Shown: piece by piece, positions 26,889 through 36,868 of the stretch | Numbering within the stretch: the first letter of the stretch is position 1 | Layout: every line of letters starts with the position of its first letter | Assembly: GCA_021791055.1 (NCBI GenBank) | Contig: JAJYXI010000006.1 | Location: forward strand, 1-64,000 | Reading direction: 5' to 3' | DNA from: Nitrospirota bacterium | GTDB lineage: Bacteria; Nitrospirota; Thermodesulfovibrionia; Thermodesulfovibrionales; Dissulfurispiraceae | DNA length: 64,000 bases | Program-made: the position numbers and the translations under genes | The notes under the pieces: model-generated | The model's database searches: none | Seen by the model: the letters and a program-made list of their open reading frames with translations, nothing else | What the model was told of the DNA's origin: nothing

Positions 26889-28463
26889 ATGAAAAATCTC
26901 CGGAGAATATCGCAGGGGATATTTTTAATCATCTTCCTGTTCCTTTTCATTCAGACTGAGGCGAAAGGAATAGACGAACTCGGCTATCCTGTAAAGATAT
27001 TTCTCGATTTTGATCCCCTTATTTTAACCACTACAATACTCTCAGCACACGCCGCCGCAAAGGCGTTTTATCTTTCCGCAATCACCATAATCATTACGCT
27101 CGTATTCGGCAGGATGTTCTGCGGATGGGCATGTCCATTGGGAACACTGAATAACATCGTGGGTTCCCTGAAAAAATGGCGGACTAATACTGTAAGCAGA
27201 AACTGGTACAGGGTGAAATATTACATCCTGATATTCCTGCTCGTGTCATCCGTATTCTCTCTTCAGCTTGTCGGAATTATGGATCCCATATCGCTCCTCA
27301 TAAGGTCTCTCTCTGTAAGCATCTATCCTCTATTCAATTACGGTACAAGGGCTGTGTTTGATGCTGTATACAACTCAGACATTAAAGGCCTTGTGAACCT
27401 ATCGGAATCCATATATTCAATTCTCAAAAAGGGTGTTTTATCTTTTCAGCAGCCCTTTTATGTTCAGAGTACATTTGTCGGCGCTTTATTCCTTTTCATC
27501 CTCGGATTGAATCTTGTAGAAAAGCGATTCTGGTGCAGGCACCTCTGTCCTCTCGGTGCATTTCTGGGGCTCCTTTCAAGGTTTTCGATTCTTAAAAGGT
27601 CTGTGAGCGAGGGGTGCACCTCATGCGGTGCATGTGCAAATGTATGCCAGGGGAATGCAAACCCTGATAAAAAAGAGGAATGGAGAGATACAGAGTGCTT
27701 TTATTGCTGGAATTGCGATGATGTATGTCCTCAGAATGCAGTGAGCTTCGGATTTCACCCCCCTTTGTCCCCCCTTGCTAAGGGGGGAATTAAAGGGGGG
27801 TATGGCGGACTGGATTTGGGAAGAAGGCGCGTGATTACATCAATGGCCTCAGGCGTAATTGCAGTTCCACTTTTAAGGGCTAATCCCCTCTCGAAGTCTG
27901 AATTTATAAATCAAAGACTGATCAGACCTCCAGGCTCACTCGAAGAAAAGGAATTTCTTAAGAGGTGTGTGAAATGCGGGGAATGCATGAAGGTCTGCAT
28001 TACAAATGGATTACAGCCTACGCTTCTTGAGGCGGGCATTGAAGGCATATGGTCTCCTATTCTTATTCCTAAGATAGGCTATTGCGAATATCGCTGCACA
28101 CTTTGCGGTCAGGTATGCCCGACAGGGGCGATAAAAAGATTAACATTGGAAGAAAAGGCGAAGGTGAAGATAGGACTCGCCATGATAGATAAAGGAAGAT
28201 GCCTTCCGTACGCCCATGCGCGTCCATGCATCGTATGCGAGGAGGTATGTCCCACTCCTAAAAAGGCTATATGGTTTGAGAAGGCTATCGTTAAAGACAG
28301 AAACGGGAAAGAGGTTGTTGTTCAGCAGCCAAGAGTTGACCTTGAGCTCTGCATAGGCTGCGGAATATGCGAGGCAAAGTGCCCGGTTGTGGATAAGCCC
28401 GCAATCTATGTGACGAGCATAGGGGAATCAAGGTCAAAAGAGAATAGGCTGTTGATGGATTGA
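26889..28463 (+). CDS. NapH/NapG-like 4Fe-4S membrane protein (fusion)
   Basis: The 524-residue protein starts with membrane helices and a NapH-type core: GRMFCGWACPLGTLNNIVG and FWCRHLCPLGAFLGLLSRFS, then two ferredoxin clusters (CTSCGACANVCQGNA, CFYCWNCDDVCP). A linker carries the palindromic repeat at 27757-27801 (PPLSPLAKGGIKGG). Then comes RRRVITSMASG, which looks like a buried Tat signal, and a NapG-like part with more clusters (CVKCGECMKVC, CRYTLCGQVC-like, CIGCGICEAKC). It should pass electrons from quinol to periplasmic partners, possibly the adjacent DUF362 protein. Confidence 0.82.
   Translation: MKNLRRISQGIFLIIFLFLFIQTEAKGIDELGYPVKIFLDFDPLILTTTILSAHAAAKAFYLSAITIIITLVFGRMFCGWACPLGTLNNIVGSLKKWRTNTVSRNWYRVKYYILIFLLVSSVFSLQLVGIMDPISLLIRSLSVSIYPLFNYGTRAVFDAVYNSDIKGLVNLSESIYSILKKGVLSFQQPFYVQSTFVGALFLFILGLNLVEKRFWCRHLCPLGAFLGLLSRFSILKRSVSEGCTSCGACANVCQGNANPDKKEEWRDTECFYCWNCDDVCPQNAVSFGFHPPLSPLAKGGIKGGYGGLDLGRRRVITSMASGVIAVPLLRANPLSKSEFINQRLIRPPGSLEEKEFLKRCVKCGECMKVCITNGLQPTLLEAGIEGIWSPILIPKIGYCEYRCTLCGQVCPTGAIKRLTLEEKAKVKIGLAMIDKGRCLPYAHARPCIVCEEVCPTPKKAIWFEKAIVKDRNGKEVVVQQPRVDLELCIGCGICEAKCPVVDKPAIYVTSIGESRSKENRLLMD
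27757..27801. repeat. C6/G6 palindromic repeat inserted in frame (copy 1)
   Basis: The element has ACCCCCCT, then CCCCCCTT-gct-AAGGGGGG, then AGGGGGGT, an imperfect double palindrome of 45 bp, exactly 15 codons. It encodes PPLSPLAKGGIKGG between the NapH-like and NapG-like halves of the Fe-S protein. Related copies lie at 50623-50666 and 53211-53253. Confidence 0.75.
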
Positions 28464-28470
28464 TAGGAAT

Positions 28471-28547
28471 TGGTGGCGGTGCAGGGATTTGAACCCCGGA
28501 CACTGCGGATATGAGCCGCATGCTCTGACCAACTGAGCTACACCGCC
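28471..28547 (-). tRNA. tRNA-Met (CAT anticodon)
   Basis: On the minus strand the gene starts GGCGGTGTAGCTCAG. The acceptor stem GGCGGTG pairs with CACCGCC, the D-arm is GCTCAGTTGGTCAGAGC, the anticodon stem-loop is TGCGG-CTCATAT-CCGCA, the T-loop is TTCAAAT, and CCA is encoded (28471-28473). The anticodon CAT is at 28511-28513. It fits elongator Met; a lysidine-modified Ile2 tRNA has the same anticodon and cannot be fully excluded. It is not an initiator, since the first base pair is Watson-Crick. Confidence 0.9.
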
Positions 28548-28553
28548 TCTCTG

Positions 28554-28589
28554 CCCCCAAAAAGTCTGCGACTTTTCGGGGGACCCCGT
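28554..28589. repeat. AAAAGTC hairpin repeat (copy 2)
   Basis: CCCCCAAAAAGTC-tgc-GACTTTTCGGGGG, then ACCCCGT. It is nearly identical to 34885-34917 and resembles the inner hairpin at 11346-11375. It lies just upstream of the tRNA-Met gene. Confidence 0.7.
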
Positions 28590-28653
28590 TTGGAGCGAAG
28601 GTTATTATAACAGACAGAACTTTTTTATGGCAATACAAACAAAGGGTTTAGTA

Positions 28654-28683
28654 TTGACAAAAAATAACCGATTGCTGTATTAT
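28654..28683 (+). promoter_or_regulatory. Sigma-70 promoter of speD
   Basis: A perfect TTGACA (28654-28659) is followed after 18 bp by TATTAT (28678-28683). The speD start lies about 57 bases downstream, after GAAGGGGG. Confidence 0.65.
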
Positions 28684-28739
28684 TTTTAGCTTAAAAGGAG
28701 CGGTTGCTTCTTCGATTCTAAACTGAAGGGGGTAGAGAA

Positions 28740-29147
28740 TTGCATGCTTTAGGTGCCCATCTTTTGGTAGAGTTGAGGGACTGTAATCCTGAGATTCTAA
28801 AAGACCTTGGTAAGGTGAAGGATGCGCTGGTTTCCGCTGCAAAAGAGGCCAGGGCCACAATTGTCGATGTATCATTCCACGAGTTCAATCCATTCGGGAT
28901 AAGCGGCATGGTAGTAATAGCCGAATCCCACCTCTCCATACACACATGGCCTGAATACGGTTACGCTGCAGTAGACATATTTACCTGTGGAGACATCATC
29001 AAACCCGAAGTCGCTGCCAATTATCTGATCGACCGGTTTGAGAGCAAGAACCCGTCTATTGTCGAAATGAAGAGGGGCATTCTTTCATGCTCAAACGAGA
29101 AGCTCCCGCACAAGGTATGCGATGCTGAACTCCAAATGGTTTCTTGA
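28740..29147 (+). CDS. speD: S-adenosylmethionine decarboxylase proenzyme
   Basis: This pyruvoyl enzyme makes decarboxylated SAM for spermidine synthesis. Self-cleavage occurs between Glu62 and Ser63 in ESHLSIHTWPE; the catalytic His68 and Cys83 (DIFTCGD) sit at the same positions as in class 1B enzymes such as that of Thermotoga. The start is a TTG at 28740 with GAAGGGGG before it. At 135 aa it has normal length for the small bacterial form. No spermidine synthase gene is in the window. Confidence 0.95.
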   Translation: MHALGAHLLVELRDCNPEILKDLGKVKDALVSAAKEARATIVDVSFHEFNPFGISGMVVIAESHLSIHTWPEYGYAAVDIFTCGDIIKPEVAANYLIDRFESKNPSIVEMKRGILSCSNEKLPHKVCDAELQMVS

Positions 29148-29173
29148 GCAGATAATGCCAAATGAATAACAAT

Positions 29174-29205
29174 AAAAAACCCACGGCCTAAACCGTGGGT
29201 TTTTT
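29174..29205. terminator. Rho-independent terminator, probably bidirectional
   Basis: AAAAAACCCACGG, a 6-base loop, then CCGTGGGTTTTTT: a 13-bp stem whose ends are A-runs and T-runs. It lies between the convergent speD and pgk genes and can end both transcripts. Confidence 0.9.
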
Positions 29206-29228
29206 ATCGAAGCTCCATACCTGAAAAA

Positions 29229-30458
29229 CTATTTTTTATCAGTTAGCGCCGATATCCCCGGAAGATCTTTGCCTTCCAATAACTGAAGCGATGCACCGCC
29301 GCCTGTGGATATAAATGTTATTGCATCGCTGACGCCTGCCCTGTGAACAGCATAGTCTGTATCGCCGCCGCCGACTATGGTTAGCGCGTACGCATCAGAG
29401 ACGGCATGTGCAATTGCAAATGTGCCTCTCGAGAAGGCGTCTATCTCGAACACGCCCATAGGCCCGTTCCATATAATTGTCTTTGCATCCTGAATAGCCT
29501 CTGAGAAGAGCTTTACCGATGCAGGTCCTATATCAAGAGCCCTCCATCCCTTTGGTATCTCCTGTGTCGTAACTATCTTTGTCTCTGCGCCTGGTTCAAG
29601 ACTCTGGGCAATAACACTGTCAACAGGCAGATAGAATTTCACATTGTTCTTCCTGAGCTTATCCATTATGCCCTTGGCAAGGTCCAGCATCTCTGTCTCG
29701 ACAAGGGAGTCCCCTATCTCATATCCCATTGCCTTTATAAATGTATATGCCATTCCTCCGCCTACTATGACCTTATCAACCTTGTCAGCAAGATTCTCAA
29801 GAACGCCTATCTTACCTGATACCTTTGCTCCGCCTAATATGGCGACGAAAGGTCTTACAGGGTTATCAACGACTCCTTTCAGATACTCTATCTCCTTTTT
29901 CAAAAGAAAACCTGCAGCAGAAGGGAGGAGTTTTGTAATCCCCGCTGTTGATGCATGCGCCCTGTGCGAAGCGCCAAAGGCATCATTTACATAAAAGTCC
30001 GCAAGCTTTGATAGAGCCTTTGCAAATGTTTCATCGTTTTTTTCTTCTCCCGGATGAAATCTGAGATTCTCCAGCAAAAGCACATCTCCGTCCTTCATCT
30101 TTGTTACGAGGCTTTCTGCCTGAGACCCGATGCAGTCCGGAGCGAAAACCACCTCTTTATTCAGGAGACGCTGCAGCCTCTTTGCAACAGGCGCAAGGCT
30201 GAAGCGCGGCTCTACCTTGCCCTTTGGTCTGCCAAGATGTGATGCAAGGATTACCTTTGCGCCTTCGTCTATTGCATAGTTAATAGTTGGAAGGGTGGAG
30301 CGTATCCTCCTGTCATCTGTGATGACCATGTTGTCATCGAGGGGAACATTGAAGTCAGCCCTTATAAATACCTTCTTGCCTTTTATCTGGAGGTCTTCTA
30401 TGGTGAGTTTGCCGAGTATATCCTTTATGCCGATAGATATATCGCTCTTTCTTGCCAT
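29229..30458 (-). CDS. pgk: Phosphoglycerate kinase
   Basis: This glycolytic enzyme converts 1,3-bisphosphoglycerate and ADP to 3-phosphoglycerate and ATP. It has [39 protein letters not shown], the [15 protein letters not shown] loop, [12 protein letters not shown], and the nucleotide loop GGGDTDYAV. At 409 aa it is slightly longer than average because of an N-terminal extension before DLQIKGKKV. It follows gap by 3 bp on the same strand (gap-pgk operon). Confidence 0.97.
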   Translation of the reverse strand: MARKSDISIGIKDILGKLTIEDLQIKGKKVFIRADFNVPLDDNMVITDDRRIRSTLPTINYAIDEGAKVILASHLGRPKGKVEPRFSLAPVAKRLQRLLNKEVVFAPDCIGSQAESLVTKMKDGDVLLLENLRFHPGEEKNDETFAKALSKLADFYVNDAFGASHRAHASTAGITKLLPSAAGFLLKKEIEYLKGVVDNPVRPFVAILGGAKVSGKIGVLENLADKVDKVIVGGGMAYTFIKAMGYEIGDSLVETEMLDLAKGIMDKLRKNNVKFYLPVDSVIAQSLEPGAETKIVTTQEIPKGWRALDIGPASVKLFSEAIQDAKTIIWNGPMGVFEIDAFSRGTFAIAHAVSDAYALTIVGGGDTDYAVHRAGVSDAITFISTGGGASLQLLEGKDLPGISALTDKK

Positions 30459-30461
30459 AAT

Positions 30462-31478
<1,017 letters not shown>

Positions 31479-31487
31479 TTAGTGTCA

Positions 31488-31595
31488 ATGAGATTATGAG
31501 ATTATGAGTGAATGGGTGAATGAGTGAATGAGTTAAAAACCTCACCTACTCATATACCCATCTACCCATCTACTCATATACCCATCTACTCATCG
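31488..31595. repeat. Twelve-unit octamer repeat array with inverted arms
   Basis: Left arm, six units: ATGAGATT twice, ATGAGTGA, ATGGGTGA, ATGAGTGA, ATGAGTTA (31488-31535). Right arm, six units: ACTCATAT, ACCCATCT twice, ACTCATAT, ACCCATCT, ACTCATCG (31548-31595). It fills the region between gap and the DUF1015 gene and supplies the stop codon of the latter (31586-31588). Confidence 0.8.
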
Positions 31596-32812
31596 ACTAT
31601 GAATTTATTAATAACCATTCCGGTTAAAAGTTTTGGATAGAAATATGTGGACTTGGGCGGCATCCGCAATCCGGAAAGCGCAACCTTTTCCACATCATTC
31701 ACTCCCGTCGGGTTGAGGAAAAATACCGCATCAAAGTCACCCTTCCGCACCCTCTTTATTGATTCGGTTATATCCATCTCATATGCGACATCGGTTATCC
31801 CTAAATCCTTTTTGATAATAAGCTCGTGAAGCACCACGACATCCAGTGACCTCAGAACAGAAGGCACATCTTCAAGGTCCGTCCCTTTGTATTTTAGGAT
31901 ATACCATTTTTCATTGCTGCCCAGATAAAGACCAAATGTATTTTTGCCTTCATGCGAAAGCCTCTCGACAATGTCGCACTCAAGTCCGCAGGTCTGTATA
32001 GCGAAGTCAGGCTCCAGCCTGCCCAAAACATCTTCCCTCTTTATCCCCTTTACCATCCGGTGGGTAGGGAGTACGGCAATCCCGTGGTCTGCCATGTTTG
32101 CAAGGAACATCAGTACATATTCCCACGGGCCCTCGCCCATCTCCTTCTTAAACTCCAATGCGACCTCATACCTGTGGTGTCCGTCAGCTATGAATATTGC
32201 TTTATCGGATAATTCCCTAATTATCAAGTCTATCTTTGATTCTTCGGATATTTTGTAAAGCTTATGAGTGGCTCCATCCATGTCTTTGGCGCTGATGTAA
32301 GGGGCACCTGAGATATTTTCTATGATGCCCGTTGTTATCTTTTCAGGACTATTGTACAAAGAATAAATAGGGCTTATGTTTGCGAGGCATGCCCTCATAA
32401 GGTTCAATCTGTCTGCCTTTGGCTTTGAGTGTGTTGCCTCGTGAGGATAAACTCCCCTGCCAAGCTCCTCTATCTTTACCATTGCAAGTATTCCCCTTAG
32501 TCTCTTTGTTTCACCATGCAGATTGTAATCTATTTCGTATGCGTAGAACGAAGGCTGTTCATCCCTAACAAAAACACCCTCTCTTATCCATTGCTCAAAA
32601 AAGTCTTTTGCGCGAGTGTGTCTGTTATTGCTGTCATCGTCTCCCTGAAATTCTTTTCCGAAATCTATTCTGACTATGTTATAGGGGCTTTTTTGATAAA
32701 GGACTTCTCTGTATTCAGGCGTAATGATATCATAAGGAGGAGCTATGACCTCATCTCCTGAAACCTTGGCTGGATTGTAAAAAATTCCTCTGAAAGGAAT
32801 GACTTTTGCCAT
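31586..32812 (-). CDS. DUF1015 family protein
   Basis: The 408-residue soluble protein starts IPFRGIFYNPAKVSGDEVIAPPYD and has YPHEATHSKPKADRL, IFIADGHHRYEVALEFKKE (a GHHRYE motif conserved in the family) and VAYEMDITESIKRV. DUF1015 proteins are widespread next to glycolytic or serine-pathway genes; the biochemical role is unknown. The HHRYET-type motif suggests a catalytic site. The last residues (VDE-stop) are encoded by the octamer repeat, showing that the repeat invaded the gene's end. Confidence 0.85.
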   Translation of the reverse strand: MAKVIPFRGIFYNPAKVSGDEVIAPPYDIITPEYREVLYQKSPYNIVRIDFGKEFQGDDDSNNRHTRAKDFFEQWIREGVFVRDEQPSFYAYEIDYNLHGETKRLRGILAMVKIEELGRGVYPHEATHSKPKADRLNLMRACLANISPIYSLYNSPEKITTGIIENISGAPYISAKDMDGATHKLYKISEESKIDLIIRELSDKAIFIADGHHRYEVALEFKKEMGEGPWEYVLMFLANMADHGIAVLPTHRMVKGIKREDVLGRLEPDFAIQTCGLECDIVERLSHEGKNTFGLYLGSNEKWYILKYKGTDLEDVPSVLRSLDVVVLHELIIKKDLGITDVAYEMDITESIKRVRKGDFDAVFFLNPTGVNDVEKVALSGLRMPPKSTYFYPKLLTGMVINKFIVDE

Positions 32813-32928
32813 TTCTAAAAATTAAAGTTTGAAGAGTCCAAAAATCTTCATCTCTCTTCTTGATTTTTGCATCTATATTATCATTTCAGCCATAGAAATT
32901 CAAATGCGACTGATTGACAATACGATTA

Positions 32929-32957
32929 TTGACAAACCCTTACGGAAATTCTAAACT
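32929..32957 (+). promoter_or_regulatory. Sigma-70 promoter of the chemoreceptor-like gene
   Basis: TTGACA (32929-32934), a 17-bp spacer, TAAACT (32952-32957). The start codon at 32977 follows GGGGGAG. This supports 32977 rather than an upstream TTG as the start. Confidence 0.6.
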
Positions 32958-32976
32958 TAAGCGATGGGGGAGCATA

Positions 32977-34881
32977 ATGGATGCCATAGTCAAAAAAGAA
33001 ATTATTAAAGGCATCGCCTTAGCTGCAATCCTTACTGTCTTTAATGTAAATTCCGGTTTTAATCTCACATCCGTAAGCCTGTCAATACTTTTAATTCTAT
33101 TATTCATTGCAGGAGATGCATGGATTCTGGCTCCCCTTCGAAAGAAGATATATCTTATATCCAAAACAATAGATGACCTCGCTGCAGGTGAAAAAGATCT
33201 TACAAAAAAGATTGAGATTGCCGGCAATGATGAAATATCCATGCTTGGGCAGCAATTCAATGCCTTTATAGGCCGTCTCCACAATGTAATAGGCCAATCA
33301 CTGAATACATCCAATCAGGTAGCTTCAGCATCTGCTGATCTCTCAAAGTTTTCTTCAAAGATGGCCGACGGCGCAACAGCGCAGAGCAGCCAGGCTGCAC
33401 AGATCGCTGCTGCAATGGATGAACTGAACACCACTGTAAACGAAGTTGCGAGGAATACCCAGACAGTGGCAGATTCAGCAAAACAGGCATCAGACATTGC
33501 CGAAGAAGGCGGAAAAACTGTTTTTGCCGGCATCGAGGGATTAAAAAAGGTGACTGCATCTGTTGAGAATTCATCGAAGATTATAACAGAGCTTGGACAA
33601 AGGGCTGCCTCAATAGGAGAGATCCTCTCATTAATTGAGGATATAGCAGACCAGACCAACCTGCTTGCCCTGAATGCAGCCATCGAGGCGGCAAGGGCTG
33701 GCGAGCAGGGCCGGGGATTCGCTGTTGTGGCAGACGAGGTTCGAAAACTTGCGGAGAGGACAACGAAGGCAACCAGGGAGATTTCTGCTGTAATAAAATC
33801 CCTTCAGGACAAGACAGACGATGCTGTAAAAACAATGGGACATGGCGTTAAAGAGGCTCAGGAGGCTCAGGAATTTGCTGCCAAAATATCTGGTGTCCTT
33901 GAAAGGATAGTAGAGGCTTCAAGGAATGTATCGGACACAATTCAGCAGATAGCTACTGCTGTAGAAGAGCAGTCATCGGCTACCGAGGATGTCTCCATGA
34001 ATGTCGAAAAGATATCTTCGATAACGCAGGATACAGCCAGAAACGCCATGAAGGCCTCTGATGCAAGCGTTGAATTGAACCGGCTTTCTGATGAACTGCT
34101 CAAGGAGGTGGGAAGTTTCAAAATGAATCTCTTTGGCGTCGTTCCCCTGGAAAATGCCGTTGTAATGAACAAGAAATATGCACCCCTTGTTGCATACCTG
34201 AATAATAAATTGGGTATGGATTACATAATAAAGGTTGGAAAAGATTACACAGAGGCTATCGAAGATGTCGGCACAGGCAGAGTGCAGATATCTTCGCAGA
34301 CTCCAACCACTTATATTGAAGGGAAACATAAGCACGGAATCAAACTGCTCGGCTATTTTGCAAAGGATGGTTCGCCTACCTATAAAAGTACTATTGTAGT
34401 CTCAAAAAATAGCGGGATAAGATCCATTGCTGAGCTTAAGGGGAAAAGGTTTGCCTTTGGAAGCGAAAAATCCACAGGCAGCACCCTCGTGCCCATGGCA
34501 ATGCTTGCCGAGGGAGGGATTACCCTCAATGACCTCTCCCAGCACGCCTTTCTCGGCTCCCATGATATCGTGGCAAATGCTGTATTAAAAGGAGAATTTG
34601 ATGCAGGTGGAATGATGGAATCTGTTGTGGCCGACTTTGCGGATAAGGGCATTGTGGCTATTAAAATATCCGAGCCAATCCCTCAATTCCCTATATGCGT
34701 GAATAAAGACCTTGATCCTGAATTTGTAGCAAATATTAAAGAGGCTTTGATTTCTATTACAGACAGCTCTATCTTAAAGGCCATAGATAAAGGCTACACA
34801 AAATTCCTGGAGGCAAAGGACAGCGATTTCGACGGCGTCAGGGTAATGGTAAAAAGGCTTTATAATGTGGAATACAGGTAG
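32977..34881 (+). CDS. Methyl-accepting chemotaxis-type signalling protein fused to a C-terminal PhnD-like binding domain
   Basis: The 634-residue protein has two closely spaced N-terminal helices (about residues 8-50) with almost no periplasmic loop, a HAMP region (about 52-105) and an MCP signalling coiled coil. The hairpin tip [19 protein letters not shown] is near residues 229-247. From about residue 386 on there is a periplasmic-binding-protein fold of the phosphate/phosphonate PhnD type ([58 protein letters not shown]-like). Because it follows the cytoplasmic signalling domain, this binding domain should sit in the cytoplasm. It lies directly upstream of the heme sensor kinase. It probably senses an internal anion or small molecule. 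Confidence 0.85.
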   Translation: MDAIVKKEIIKGIALAAILTVFNVNSGFNLTSVSLSILLILLFIAGDAWILAPLRKKIYLISKTIDDLAAGEKDLTKKIEIAGNDEISMLGQQFNAFIGRLHNVIGQSLNTSNQVASASADLSKFSSKMADGATAQSSQAAQIAAAMDELNTTVNEVARNTQTVADSAKQASDIAEEGGKTVFAGIEGLKKVTASVENSSKIITELGQRAASIGEILSLIEDIADQTNLLALNAAIEAARAGEQGRGFAVVADEVRKLAERTTKATREISAVIKSLQDKTDDAVKTMGHGVKEAQEAQEFAAKISGVLERIVEASRNVSDTIQQIATAVEEQSSATEDVSMNVEKISSITQDTARNAMKASDASVELNRLSDELLKEVGSFKMNLFGVVPLENAVVMNKKYAPLVAYLNNKLGMDYIIKVGKDYTEAIEDVGTGRVQISSQTPTTYIEGKHKHGIKLLGYFAKDGSPTYKSTIVVSKNSGIRSIAELKGKRFAFGSEKSTGSTLVPMAMLAEGGITLNDLSQHAFLGSHDIVANAVLKGEFDAGGMMESVVADFADKGIVAIKISEPIPQFPICVNKDLDPEFVANIKEALISITDSSILKAIDKGYTKFLEAKDSDFDGVRVMVKRLYNVEYR

Positions 34882-34884
34882 TAA

Positions 34885-34917
34885 ACCCCAAAAAGTCTCC
34901 GACTTTTCGGGGACCCT
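34885..34917. repeat. AAAAGTC hairpin repeat (copy 3)
   Basis: ACCCCAAAAAGTC-tcc-GACTTTTCGGGGACCC. It lies between the chemoreceptor-like gene and the sensor kinase gene and is nearly identical to the copy at 28554-28589. It may double as a terminator-like hairpin. Confidence 0.7.
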
Positions 34918-34924
34918 ATGATTT

Positions 34925-34930
34925 TATAAA
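34925..34930 (+). promoter_or_regulatory. -10 box directly before the sensor kinase gene
   Basis: TATAAA ends 6 bases before the ATG at 34937. There is no ribosome site and no good -35, so a leaderless transcript is possible. Confidence 0.35.
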
Positions 34931-34936
34931 ATTTCT

Positions 34937-36868
34937 ATGAAACTTAAAAATCTCACACTCAGCACAAAGTTTACCCTCACCGTAGGACTCATCCTGCTTG
35001 CCTTCTGCATAATATTCTCTTTCCTTCTCTACCTTCACCTAAAGAACAAGGTAATAGAAGATGCCAATGAGAAGACCCTGATCATCATAACACAGATAGG
35101 CGCTGTTGGCGATTACATTAAGAATACCTTGCGGCCGAAGATGTTCCAGATGTTTCCAAATACAGAGGACAAATTCATTGTTGAGGCCATGTCCACAACC
35201 CATGTAACCCACGAGGTCATGAAAAGATTCAATAATGACTTGAAGGATTATATCTACAGAAGGGTCTCGAACAACCCCCTTAATCAAAAGGATAAGGCCG
35301 ATGCACTTCATGAAGGGATGATTGCATTTTTCCAGAAGAACAAGGAGCAGAAGTCATGGAACGGCATAATCAAGATAGAAGGCCAGGAGTTTCTCATCAG
35401 GGTAAGGGCAATAACCGCTGAGAAAGGGTGTCTTGCATGTCATGGAGACCCATCAAAAGCGCCGAGGGGTCTTGTTAAAAAGTACGGGACTAAGAGCGGC
35501 TTCGGCTGGAAGAAGGGAGATGTAATCGGCGTTGAATCTGTAACTATCCCCCTTGATATTACACTGGGACAGATTAAGGGGATAGCCATATCCACTTTTA
35601 TATTCGGCTTTATAACCCTTCTCTTTCTCTTCATATCACTGCAGGGCGCTTTCTGGAGTCTTGTGAGCAGGCCGTTAAGCAGGTTAACCACTGTATTTAA
35701 AGGCATTGCTGATGGCACGGAACCCCTGAATCAGGATCTCACCATTACCACCCGTGATGAGATCGGAGAGTTGACAGAATCCTTTAACCAGATGGCAAAA
35801 CATCTTTATAATGCACAGGAGGATTTGAGAAAAAATGCCGAAACTCTGCGCTCTATTTTTGAAGGCATCAGCGACCCCCTTGCCCTTGTGAATCCGGACT
35901 GCACCCTCGAGATAACAAATCAGGCATACAGGGAATGGATGGCAAAGGGTATAAGTGCGGTCTTCACAAAGAAATGCCAGCCTGAAAACTGCGATGCAGA
36001 CACATCCTGTCCTGTCTGTTTTCTGGCAAAGGCAGAGAGGGAAAAGAGGGCTATTTCCGAATACTGGGAGGGCGATGACGGGCAATACTATTATGTACAT
36101 CTCTACCCGATATTCGATGACAATGGAAATGTCTTAAAGGCAGTCCATTATGTCAGGGACATAACCGATAAAAAACAGATGGAAGAACAGATGAGGATGG
36201 CCGAGAAATTGGCTGCTGTCGGTCAGCTTTCAGCAGGCGTAGCCCATGAAATAAACAACCCCCTCGGCGGAATAAGGCTCTGTTTTAATAATCTCATGAC
36301 CATGGGGATGGATGAAGAAACAAGAAAGATGCATATAGATGTTATAAACTCCGGGCTGGAGAGGATTCAGGGCATAGTAAGGCAACTCTTAGAGTTTTCA
36401 AAAAAGTCCTCCCTGAGTGTTTCGCCTGTATCAATAAACAGGCTGATAGTGGATGTGTTAAAACTGACGGAGTATCTCGTATCAAAAAAGGGCATAAAGG
36501 TCATAAAAAACCTCTCCCCGGAAATCCATGAAATAATGGTTGACCCCAACAAGATGGAGCAGGTATTTTTAAATATCATACTCAATGCAATCCATGCAAT
36601 GGATGGAAATCAGGGATCACTGACAATAGAGACCTCATCCAACAACGGCTTTTGCAAGGCATCTTTTGGAGATTCGGGCCCCGGCATACCCGACAATGTA
36701 TTGCCTTATATATTCGATCCCTTTTTCACCACAAAGGCAGTGGGAGAGGGTACAGGCCTCGGCCTTTCAGTAAGCAAATCGATAGTGGAGCAGCACAGAG
36801 GAGAGATAGTGGTGGAGACAAGCCAAAGGGGAACCAAATTTACGGTAATATTACCTGTATCAAAATGA
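34937..36868 (+). CDS. Sensor histidine kinase with c-type heme (Tll0287/DUF3365-like) input domain
   Basis: The 643-residue inner-membrane kinase has helix 1 at about residues 12-34 and helix 2 at about 213-239. Between them is a periplasmic Tll0287-like (DUF3365) domain with the heme motif C165-L-A-C168-H169. Then follow HAMP (about 240-293) and a PAS domain (about 305-415) with a Cys cluster (C347, C352, C358, C361). HisKA has the phospho-acceptor His437 in GVAHEINNPLGG, and the HATPase has DSGPGIPDNVL and GTGLGLSVS. It probably senses redox state, a gas or a ligand at the heme. The ATGA overlap with the next gene shows that it pairs with the NtrC-type regulator. Confidence 0.92.
   Translation: MKLKNLTLSTKFTLTVGLILLAFCIIFSFLLYLHLKNKVIEDANEKTLIIITQIGAVGDYIKNTLRPKMFQMFPNTEDKFIVEAMSTTHVTHEVMKRFNNDLKDYIYRRVSNNPLNQKDKADALHEGMIAFFQKNKEQKSWNGIIKIEGQEFLIRVRAITAEKGCLACHGDPSKAPRGLVKKYGTKSGFGWKKGDVIGVESVTIPLDITLGQIKGIAISTFIFGFITLLFLFISLQGAFWSLVSRPLSRLTTVFKGIADGTEPLNQDLTITTRDEIGELTESFNQMAKHLYNAQEDLRKNAETLRSIFEGISDPLALVNPDCTLEITNQAYREWMAKGISAVFTKKCQPENCDADTSCPVCFLAKAEREKRAISEYWEGDDGQYYYVHLYPIFDDNGNVLKAVHYVRDITDKKQMEEQMRMAEKLAAVGQLSAGVAHEINNPLGGIRLCFNNLMTMGMDEETRKMHIDVINSGLERIQGIVRQLLEFSKKSSLSVSPVSINRLIVDVLKLTEYLVSKKGIKVIKNLSPEIHEIMVDPNKMEQVFLNIILNAIHAMDGNQGSLTIETSSNNGFCKASFGDSGPGIPDNVLPYIFDPFFTTKAVGEGTGLGLSVSKSIVEQHRGEIVVETSQRGTKFTVILPVSK

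Noticed and set aside
31488-31595. Possible CRISPR array
   Set aside because: Units are 8 bases with inverted arms, without unique spacers of about 30 bases, and no cas genes are nearby.
36652-36864. Upstream extension of the NtrC-type regulator frame
   Set aside because: It lies in another frame inside the kinase HATPase domain. The ATG at 36865 overlaps the kinase stop and starts the receiver domain correctly.
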